A stretch of 64,000 nucleotides of DNA, from NCBI GenBank assembly GCA_016617855.1, contig JAECUM010093705.1, positions 1 through 64,000 of the forward strand, given 5' to 3'. The notes under the pieces were generated by a model, which saw only the letters and a list, made by a program, of their open reading frames with translations, was not told where the DNA came from and searched no databases. Both the position numbers and the translations under genes were made by a program. Origin of the DNA: Megalonaias nervosa (taxonomy: Eukaryota; Mollusca; Bivalvia; Unionida; Unionidae). Of this stretch, positions 1 to 7,435 are shown one piece after another; position 1 is the stretch's first letter, and every line of letters starts with the position of its first letter.

Positions 1-596
1 GACCATCGAGCATGTTCCAGGTAAGCGCAATCTTTCTTCTCCCACTGGTGAAGTGAGACACCACAACTGAAGCACTTGACTTTATCTCCTTCGCCCAAGT
101 AGATAAATCCAGCTCTGGCTAATTCTTCGGGGGTAGGTCCTCCTAGATATTTTGGCCATTTTCCTTGGAAGGGTTGCAATCGACTTTCAAAATCACAGTA
201 TTCTGGCAAACGCACAGGGAACGAATATTCGTCTTTCACAGGTTCATTTCGATGAGGGTACGGTGAAATCCTTAGGAGTTTGCTCAATTTTACATGACAT
301 CCGTAGGGTGGTAGTCGCATAGTTTCCTGTGGAGGTGGACATCCACCATGAAAACCAGTAAAGTGAAAAGGTGTGCGATAACGAGTGGCATCGCTTTCAC
401 ATCCGTCAGGTTTGACACGTACAGCATCACTTTCCATGGTAGGCATGGTAGTAGGAGTAGTAGTTATAGCAAAGTTCCCATGATGATGTGGTACTGAATC
501 ACTAAGGTCATAGCGTACGGCATCCCTACCATCGCAAGGCACAGCATCGTACTTGAGTTTACTCTTACTGGATACTTGCTGTGTGAATGGATTCAT
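1..596 (-). CDS. BIR-domain, inhibitor-of-apoptosis-like protein (N-terminal part; runs off the window)
   Basis: The minus strand reads open from an ATG at 596 to the window edge (198 codons, no stop). Residues 1-135 are low-complexity with no recognised domain. From about residue 140 the sequence has the layout of a baculovirus IAP repeat: R-L-x-x-F in front, then WP, then ELARAGFIYLGEGDKVKCF, then CxxC with the second Cys in SCG, then WE, and H in LEHARW. The two zinc Cys and the His are present; the last Cys would lie beyond the edge. BIR proteins bind caspases or act as ubiquitin ligases in cell-death control; which applies cannot be seen because the C-terminus is missing. It starts 22 nt after the PolB stop on the same strand, inside a Polinton, so an anti-apoptotic viral accessory role is inferred. 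No break is seen in the visible part. Confidence 0.85.
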   Translation of the reverse strand, partial: MNPFTQQVSSKSKLKYDAVPCDGRDAVRYDLSDSVPHHHGNFAITTTPTTMPTMESDAVRVKPDGCESDATRYRTPFHFTGFHGGCPPPQETMRLPPYGCHVKLSKLLRISPYPHRNEPVKDEYSFPVRLPEYCDFESRLQPFQGKWPKYLGGPTPEELARAGFIYLGEGDKVKCFSCGVSLHQWEKKDCAYLEHARW

Positions 597-618
597 CTTT
601 CTCGCTTAGCAATGGTAG

Positions 619-3600
619 TCACAATGAACTATCGACCTTGAACGTTGTCCCTTTTATATGCTGACCAATATCGGCATGACCGTACGGTAAAGTGAAGTGA
701 TTGGGAAGCCGAACTCGCTTCTGGTACACGATTTGATAAACTTTTTCCAAGGGTCGACTGACGATTTGGTGTGTGGGTAAACGTACAATCTTGTGCGGTT
801 CGTGGGTGGTCACTTTAAAGTTTCGATCCTGTCCAGACTGCAAGGCTTCTTTCAATATGCTAAAGTTCACCACTCGACTGGTGCGATAATTAAGAGTCAA
901 TCCTTTCACTTTACACTCCGTGTGTACATCTCCTTGATTGTTCCGGTATTCGTAGCCGTAATTTTTGGGACCGCCACTTGCAAAACTTAGAATCTTGTGG
1001 TCGGGATGCTCGTCCGTCCAGGCTCCTAAACGGTCTCCTTCGATGACAGGGTGAGGTTGACCCAGGCGATCAATGTAGATGCAACTGTCCGGGTCAAAAT
1101 ACAGCACACGATCTCCTAATAGTTCTAAAGCTTCGTACAGTTTTAAGCGAGCATGGGCTGTCACGTAGGCCGCAATGATGACATTTCCAAATTCGTCGGC
1201 TTCTACAAAGTCCAGTTCTTCTTCGTAATTGATTAAGAGCAAGTCCTCACGAACAACGTCCACGTGTTTCATGTATTTGGTTTTGTCGTGAATCATCTGC
1301 AAGTATCGGAAAGGTTCTGTCAAATACTCCGTCTTGGGTAAACACGGTCGTTGTGCCATTTGCCCCACAAACAATTCAACATCACTTTGGCAAACGATCG
1401 CCTTCCTTCGTTTTTCTCGATGTGGTCTAAAGTGATGCCTTCCTGCTTCCAGTATTTCTCTTTGAACTTTGTTTGGTCGTCAGGAGTGTGACACCAGGAA
1501 GGATATCCGCTAGCTTCTTGTTTCAGTTTCAAAAAGGCATTCACGTAGTCTGCAAAAATGCCTTTTTGAGAATCGTCGCCCTTGTGGTATTTTTCTGTCT
1601 TGGGAAAGTGGTAGATTTCGTACACTTCTAACAGTTGGTATCCCAAGTCCAGAGCTTTAAACAATTCCACGCTAACCCACGTTCCCGTCAAGGCTCGTTC
1701 TTCCTGAGTGTGCTGACAAGGGTGGTCTTGGTTGCACGTTTCAGCACAAGTATGACACAAGGGAAACATCAGTTTTCCTTGGCAATGATGTGGTAAAACG
1801 GGATGGTACAAGTTCGTGGGAGGCAAGACTTTACACTTGATCAATCCTTCGTATTGTCGGATATTGTCCACGTCGATGTGTTCCGTCAGCAATTGTGGGT
1901 GCCCTGCGGGAAAGTGACAATATTTGCACACGTACGGATACAGAGAACACACGTCCAAGCATTTGATTTCTTCTCCTTTCTCCTCGTCGACTTGGTACAG
2001 CAAACAGGTGGCATTCGTCCGTCCTCCGTACAAACTGTCCCGTGGGTTCAGAGGGTTCACCAGCTTGTAACTTTCCACGATGCGCTTAAACTGGGGATCA
2101 GTTTTCAATCGCTGATCGTACTCGTGTTCCCACATTTCCACTACTTGGTATCCTTGCTCTTCTAACTTCAAGCGCCGCTGACAAGTGGCCTGGTACAAGT
2201 CTTCCATGGTCCGTTGTAAAAACTGGTTTTTAGTGTCACGTTGAGGGTAGCAGATGGGACATCCGTGAAATAAGCACCCGTTAAACTCGTACACAATCTT
2301 GGGGGTTTCTAAGTCCCAGCCGTCTACTGAATACCTTCCGATGGTCTTTTCGCCTCCTCCGTTGCGAGCATGTTGGATCCATTTGTCTTCCTTCTCACAC
2401 AAGTAATGTAACCAGCGTAGGGCTTTGACCGAGTATTGACGTTTGACAAAATTAGTCGTTTGAGGGCTGATGACAGCTAGGGTGTTTTCGGGCATGAATC
2501 GTTGACGATACACTAAGGAACACGCTTTGGCAATAGTGCAAGCTTCTTTCAAAGGATCGATCACTCCGTGTTCCATGAACAGTTCTCGAAATTTTCCACA
2601 GCAGCGACGTAAAATGTCTACGTCGGAACGACAATATTTTAACATTTCTTCTTGAAAGTCAAAAGGGTCCGAAGCGTGAGTCTGGTACCATGCGTAGAAA
2701 GCTTCTCTTTGTTCGGTACGCATGTTGTCGGGGTCGTAGTAGTGAGTCTCAGGCAAACGGGGTAGAACGGCCTGTTGATTGGCTTCGGTATTGAAAAAGT
2801 GCGGAAAATAGCCTTTGGCCATTTCTGTCATGCCAAACGTTTTAGGCATGCGGCTCAAAGGCATAGCCAAGTAACTCATCGAATCTTTAAACTGTACTTG
2901 TCCCACTTGCATGGAAATGATTTTGGCTCCGTTCAAAGTTACCTTCGGACGTTCGGTACTTTGTTCCGTATAGTATCTCAACAGAAATTGTCCATCGTAT
3001 CCCGAGAAATTGTGAGCCATCACCGTGGCATGGCGATGACAATCTCCGTAACGTTCGATATCTTCTTGGCTCCACGTCTCGTCGATAGGGTTTAAGATCC
3101 ATTGGGCAAAATCGGTCAGTGTGTTCGATCCCCGAAAGATTTTTTCACGTCCTCCAGGAATCTTGCTGCAGTAAGGGCAATGAGTCAAGATAGGCTCTTG
3201 GATGCACTTCTCGCACGCTCGGTGAGCCACGCAGAAATTAGGAATGTGAATGCCAGTCTCTTGCATGCATTCGAAATCGAAAAAGATGAAATTCCCTTTC
3301 TTCTTCTGGTCATTATCTTCTTCTTCTTCATGTTTGGAATGGTATTTTTGAATGTAGCATTGGTGATCCAAGTCCACGGTTTGGCGACAAATGTGACATC
3401 GCTTCTTTCCTGAACAGACGTGCGCCTTGGCACTGTTGGTACGTATGCCTTGTCCACAAGTAGGGCACAATCTCAAGAGCTGACAAGCACATTTCTGCTG
3501 TGAACCTTGCGTCTTTAGGTGTTGTTGGTAACAGGCAGGACTGACAAACGTGCGCTGACAAGCAGAGCAATGCACTCGTTCTTGTCCTTCGTCCAGACAG

Positions 3601-4715
3601 GGTGTAGAAGCTAAACATCCTGAGCATTTCGATCCACAATGCTTGTGTTGCTCTCGATTGTTATAGCCATAGTCACATTTCTCACAGTAATAACTGTATG
3701 ACAGGAATGCAGTGATACTGGTAATGGCATCAAAATGTTCATCGTGATGATAGACGTGAATGTATTTTCCGTCTTTAAAATCTTGACCTCGAAACAGCAG
3801 AGGTCCGCGCACTTCTTGAGGGTGAACTTTCAAGGTGTAACGTGGAGCCAAGACGTCTTGCAACTTTTGCATTTCAGGAATGCCATAAGGTGTGTCTTTA
3901 GCTAACCCCGCTTGCTGTAACAGGAGTTCTGCTTCTTTTCGTTGTTTGGCTCGGTCCGATTGTTGAATAGTTTTCCAGGCTCTTTTCCATTCTACCGTAT
4001 CGTTCTTGTCGGCATACGTTTGTCCCACCACGATGGCACGGGCTAAACACATCTTGTCTTTTGGATTGTTAATTTGGACGAGACTACGCTTGAGGTTACG
4101 CAAGTTGTCTACCAACATCAACTTTTTTTTACCTGTCCCTTGAGGAAGAGACACGTGGGTCATGTACAGTGTCGCTTTTCCGTCCGTGATGTGAAATTTG
4201 TCATTGGATTGTTGTACGTGTTGAATCTTGTCCATGATTTTGGAAGGTGTCAATTCTGTTGGACTGCTAAACTCGATCCAAACGGGAGACTTCAAATTGT
4301 CGTGATGAATAGAAAGTCTCAAGCGATCGTCTTCTTTGGCTTGACATTGCCGTTTTAGTGTGGTTAACAAAGAATCCCACACATCGGTGATGAACCCTTC
4401 TGCTTTTTCCAAGGGTACGTCAGACTTGAAATCTTTAAATTTCACTGCGTACGTGTAGGCCGTGGTTCTAAATTTTCTGGAAGAGCGTTTGTCCGTCTCC
4501 CGAATATGGTAGTACTTTTCAGGGTTTACGGATGGTAATGGACTTTGATTTGGTGTAGACTCTTTAGGCTTCGATTCTCGTTCACTCATCTCATCTTCAA
4601 AATCGCTGGCATGAATTTGTGCCAAGACTTCAGCTACTGTGCGAGGCGATAAATCACGTTTCTGCCTCTTACTTTCTTCTTCTTCTTTCTTTTCGAAATG
4701 ATGCGATCGTTTCAT
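619..4715 (-). pseudogene. PolB: Polinton protein-primed family B DNA polymerase, tandem copy 1 (one frameshift)
   Basis: This polymerase replicates the element from its linear ends using a protein primer. Codons 1-470 hold an N-terminal region with several CxxC/HxC clusters (about 344-453). The 3'-5' exonuclease follows: Exo I FFDFEC (D480, E482), Exo II HNFSGYDGQF (D574), Exo III YCRSD (Y694, D698). A Cys/His block FNGCLFHGCPIC lies at 811-822, palm motif A DVCSLYP at about 921, motif B KVMLNCLWGK near 1110, and motif C near 1137-1200 plus-strand distance from the C-terminus. A one-base loss in a T run near 1360 (GCCATTTGCC; copy 2 has GCCATTTTGCC) shifts frame just after motif B. Motif C reads FDPDSC, where copy 2 has FDTDSC. 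The total span of about 1365 codons fits Polinton PolB. The start ATG at 4715 follows a TATA box. A further one-base length difference near 650 gives a different C-terminal tail from copy 2. Confidence 0.92.
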
Positions 4716-4849
4716 CTTGACAGCAAAAAGTCAAATGACTACCTGTGAAACACCATGAACCCCTATATATCTATGTCAGACCAGGGCATATATAAAGGGC
4801 TAGTGACTCCCCTCTCAGTATTCATTTCGCTCTCAAACCGACCAGCACA
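4716..4849. promoter_or_regulatory. Divergent promoter between PolB and the zinc-knuckle gene, copy 1
   Basis: The 134-bp gap between two divergent start codons contains a TATA-like ATATATAG facing PolB (4763-4770 on the minus strand, about 48 bp before its ATG) and TATATAAAG at 4789-4797 facing the zinc-knuckle gene (53 bp before its ATG). Confidence 0.75.
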
Positions 4850-5296
4850 ATGGAAGAACCCACACAGATCGAACTTCTGATTAGAGCATTGCGAGGTGTG
4901 ATAAGAAAGTTTTCTTCAGACAAGCCGACGGACTACTCTCCTTCCTTTCGAGATAAAAGTCAAGATACTTGCTATATCTGTCAAAAGAAAGGGCATTGGG
5001 CTACAGAATGTCTAGACCGTCAAAGAAGCAAGGCCAGTGTCAAAAGAAACAAAAGTCAAGATACCTGTTATCATTGTCAAGAGAAAGGACAGTGGTCTTC
5101 AGAGTGCCCTAAGAAACAAGAGGAGCAGGAGAAGGAGGAAGAAGAAACAGAGGTGACCTCGGCAAAAGAAAAACCCCGACACGTTCAGAAAGAGAAGACA
5201 GAAAAGAAAAGAAGACGAGAAAAATGTGAGGAAGAAGAAGAGGAAGAAGAGGAAAAAAGTGTAAAAGTGAAGAAATTGAAAAAACAGAGAGAGTGA
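4850..5296 (+). CDS. Two-CCHC zinc-knuckle protein with acidic/basic tail, copy 1
   Basis: A 148-aa protein. Two retroviral-type zinc knuckles lie at about residues 41-54 (CYICQKKGHWATEC, complete CxxCx4Hx4C) and 73-86 (CYHCQEKGQWSSEC, in which the zinc His is replaced by Gln). The C-terminal 50 residues are Glu runs followed by Lys/Arg. Zinc knuckles of this form bind single-stranded nucleic acid, so a role next to PolB in replication or packaging is plausible but inferred. It is divergently transcribed from PolB. In the tandem copy the second knuckle keeps its His, so the Gln here is a recent change. No AATAAA or stem-loop was seen directly after the stop. Confidence 0.85.
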   Translation: MEEPTQIELLIRALRGVIRKFSSDKPTDYSPSFRDKSQDTCYICQKKGHWATECLDRQRSKASVKRNKSQDTCYHCQEKGQWSSECPKKQEEQEKEEEETEVTSAKEKPRHVQKEKTEKKRRREKCEEEEEEEEEKSVKVKKLKKQRE

Positions 5297-5539
5297 AAGA
5301 AAAAAGAGACAGAAGAAATCTATGAACTTTTTAAAAAGTGTTGTGTTGTGTTATGTTGTGATATTGAATTGTAAAAAATTTGTAACAGAATAGACCAAAC
5401 TGAAAAAAACGTAAGTGTCTCTTGGTTTTCATTATTTAGAAATAATAAGGACCTACACTCATACACTCACAAAACGTACATCATAGGGTTAAAGAAGGGA
5501 ATTTGAGTTTTAATTGATTTTGGCAAAATGAATAGTCAC

Positions 5540-5575
5540 TCTTTTCGAGAGTATTGGGTAGCCCTGAAAAGGACT
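5540..5575 (-). terminator. Histone-type mRNA 3' stem-loop plus purine element of the 213-aa gene, copy 1
   Basis: On the coding strand, 33 nt after the stop, AGTCCTTTTCAGGGCT (5560-5575) forms a 6-bp stem (one G-T pair) with a TTTC loop. It is followed by ACCCA and, 13 nt after the stem, GAAAAGA (5540-5546). This is the arrangement of replication-dependent histone mRNAs: stem-loop, ACCCA cleavage zone, purine-rich downstream element. Confidence 0.75.
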
Positions 5576-5607
5576 GTTAAGTGTTTGTTTTTTTCCTTAG
5601 AACAAAC

Positions 5608-6249
5608 TCAGGAACGAGAATCAATTCGCTTTAATTGTCTTAAGCCTTTGCCACGGCCAAGGCCTACTTGTGGACTTGCTCCTGTCAATGATCTAGTAGA
5701 TATCACTAGGGGTGGTATCTCTAGTGTAGTCACAGGGTTAGGTTGTTTGGCTCGGGAAGGTCTTTTTCTCTTGGGTCGTAATAAAGAAGTCTGATACATT
5801 TGTTTCAGACTTCTTAACTCGGCCAAAATGTCCAAGAGTACCATGACCGTTTGACTTTCGCTGTTCTCCTTCTCTTCTAGACTTTGTTTCTTTTCTACTG
5901 CTTCTTCTTCCTGTCGTTTCCTTCTTGCCTCTTCTTCTTCTTCTCGCTGTTTCTGTTCAAGAAGAAATGCTTGCTCTGCTTCTTTCTGCTGCTGTAAAAA
6001 TTTCTCCAATACTTCTCTCTGTCTTTGTTTAAAATCGTCGACACGTGGTAATGAAGGAGAAAGTGGCGAAGGTACTGGTACCGGAACAAATTCTTGGGAA
6101 GAAGATAAAAAATCTACTAAATCCCAGTTGAAATCAACCTCTTCGGGAAGAAGCACTGTGTTCACTTTGGTAGCTGCTGCTGCTGTACCATTACTTCTCG
6201 TCTCCACAGCCGGTGCACCCCAATTCATTGTCTTCTTAGGTTCCGTCAT
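5608..6249 (-). CDS. 213-aa coiled-coil protein with acidic N-terminal patch and basic motif, copy 1 (unknown function)
   Basis: No known family recognised. Residues about 37-48 form an acidic-hydrophobic patch (EEVDFNWDLVDFL), followed by a Pro/Ser segment. A long Gln/Glu/Arg coiled coil spans about 73-130 (QRQREVLEKFLQQQKEAEQ), then a second Leu-rich helix (VLLDILAELRSLKQM). A basic cluster RPKRKRPSRAK near 158-168 looks like a nuclear localisation signal, and the tail is GRGKGLRQLKR. The layout would suit a nuclear regulator (inference). A TATA box lies about 52 bp upstream and a CRE palindrome TGACGTCA at 6315-6322. The gene ends in a histone-type stem-loop. The 137-aa gene at 34687 in element 2 has a similar C-terminus and 3' flank and is probably its homologue. 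Confidence 0.8.
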   Translation of the reverse strand: MTEPKKTMNWGAPAVETRSNGTAAAATKVNTVLLPEEVDFNWDLVDFLSSSQEFVPVPVPSPLSPSLPRVDDFKQRQREVLEKFLQQQKEAEQAFLLEQKQREEEEEARRKRQEEEAVEKKQSLEEKENSESQTVMVLLDILAELRSLKQMYQTSLLRPKRKRPSRAKQPNPVTTLEIPPLVISTRSLTGASPQVGLGRGKGLRQLKRIDSRS

Positions 6250-6485
6250 GTTTCACAAAACACTACCGCATCGATTCACTGCGCACAGACGCTAGTGTGC
6301 CTATATAGGAAATGTGACGTCACAAGGTAGCTCTCTTCGGATTGGAAGACAGACTCCGCGAAGTGACTGAATTTTGTAACGCGTGTTGGGATTGGTGAAC
6401 CCTTTCAATCCGTTTCGATCCGGTCTTCCACTATAAATAAACGTGGCTCACTTCATTCCCTTCACCTGTTCTCGTCATAGAGAAG
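6250..6485. promoter_or_regulatory. Divergent promoter of the 213-aa and 92-aa genes, copy 1
   Basis: A 236-bp gap between divergent ATGs. It holds TATATAG facing left (6299-6308 on the minus strand), a TGACGTCA palindrome (6315-6322), and CTATAAATAA facing right (6431-6440), 46-55 bp before the 92-aa start. Confidence 0.75.
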
Positions 6486-6764
6486 ATGTTGATCGACGTA
6501 GAATCCTCTACTTTGGTATCCTCAATGCTGTTCCGTACAGACTTACCCATGTATGTGAAAACAAAATGGACTGTCATCCGGATCACCGGTGCCACTCTTT
6601 GGAAAAGAAGATGTTATGTGGAAAGACAAGGCTGTCTTAAGCGAACTCTCATCTACGGACCAGAAGTGAGACACAGTTTAAGACAAACTTTGAGAAATTT
6701 GAGGAAGAAAAGAAGACCTATGCGATGTCCTGTATGTGAACGGAATAGTGTTAACATCACATAA
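6486..6764 (+). CDS. 92-aa basic protein with C-terminal CPVC (unknown function), copy 1
   Basis: Starts at the ATG following a TATA box at 6431-6440. The protein is basic. The N-terminal half is mixed hydrophobic (MLIDVESSTLVSSMLF). The C-terminal half is Arg/Lys-rich (RHSLRQTLRNLRKKRR) and ends in MRCPVC plus eight residues. A single CPVC is not enough for a zinc site unless the protein pairs with another chain. It does not resemble a histone. It is the last gene before the terminal repeats. The stop is 8 nt upstream of a perfect histone-type stem-loop. The two tandem copies are highly alike except that copy 2 stops eight codons earlier, so those last residues may be dispensable. Confidence 0.7.
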   Translation: MLIDVESSTLVSSMLFRTDLPMYVKTKWTVIRITGATLWKRRCYVERQGCLKRTLIYGPEVRHSLRQTLRNLRKKRRPMRCPVCERNSVNIT

Positions 6765-6772
6765 CAAACAAC

Positions 6773-6809
6773 GGCCCTTTTCAGGGCCACTTCCAATGCC
6801 TCGAAAAGA
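6773..6809 (+). terminator. Histone-type mRNA 3' stem-loop plus purine element of the 92-aa gene, copy 1
   Basis: GGCCCTTTTCAGGGCC (6773-6788) is an exact match to the metazoan histone stem-loop consensus GGCYCTTTTCAGRGCC, with a perfect 6-bp stem and TTTC loop. GAAAAGA follows at 6803-6809. It lies on the coding strand 8 nt after the stop of the 92-aa gene. Confidence 0.8.
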
Positions 6810-7203
6810 TCTTAATTTTCATTTGGTCTCCACCCTAAACGAATATATATATATATAAAACCCTTCCTCTACTAAAAAAAACACGAACGCTCTTGATTCG
6901 TGTTTGTCTATAGCCTACCCTCTCTCAGGTAGCCCGACGTCAGAGTACTTCTCTTTTTGCTACATTGTTACCCGTGTGACGTCATGCCACCTGTCGCTTA
7001 TACAAACCCACAGTCTACTAGTAGTCGCTCTACAAAATTTCCATTGACGCTATACAGGCCCAGGGTGTTCTAGTCCCTCTACCCCATTTTCCATTGACGC
7101 TATACAGGCCCAGGGTGTTGACCTACTTTCTTGACGCTATACTGGCCCAGGGGGGGTCTGTAATGCTAATTCCCATTGACGCTACGGTAACCCCATATAC
7201 TAC
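6810..7203. repeat. Polinton terminal repeat region, copy 1
   Basis: Non-coding terminal region. It holds a TATA-like AT run (6844-6860), a TGACGTCA palindrome at 6977-6984, and about four tandem units of roughly 50 bp from 7039, each built on CCATTGACGCTATACAGG followed by CCCAGGGTG. Related units occur in the TIRs of the other two Polintons in the window, which identifies this as the element end. Confidence 0.8.
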
Positions 7204-7403
7204 TCACATCCGTCAGGTTTGACACGTACAGCATCACTTTCCATGGTAGGCATGGTAGTAGAAGTAGTAGTTATAGCAAAGTTCCCATGATGATGTGGTA
7301 CTGAATCACTAAGGTCATAGCGTACGGCATCCCTACCATCGCAAGGCACAGCATCGTACTTGAGTTTACTCTTGCTGGATACTTGCTGTGTGAATGGATT
7401 CAT
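7204..7403 (-). pseudogene. BIR-protein gene, tandem copy 2, truncated to its N-terminus
   Basis: The first 67 codons match the start of the BIR-protein gene of copy 1 almost exactly (MNPFTQQVSSKSKLKYDAV), then the frame runs into the terminal repeat of copy 1 at 7203. The BIR domain is entirely absent, so this copy cannot encode an IAP-like protein. The ATG lies 32 nt after the PolB stop. Confidence 0.85.
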
Positions 7404-7435
7404 CTTTCTCGCTTAGCAATGGTAGTCACAATGAA

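Noticed and set aside
1803..4358. Plus-strand ORFs antisense to PolB (repeated at 8611-11166 and as minus-strand ORFs in 22128-24673)
   Set aside because: Shadows of the PolB reading frame; similar between copies only because PolB is.
5528..5794. Plus-strand ORF of 88 aa antisense to the 213-aa gene
   Set aside because: Opposite strand of a better supported coding sequence; no domain, and the tandem copy has a different N-terminus.
6773..6788. The GGCCC/GGGCC hairpin read as a bacterial-type terminator
   Set aside because: The context is eukaryotic with TATA promoters. The loop TTTC, stem length and downstream purine element fit the histone signal, and no U-tract follows.
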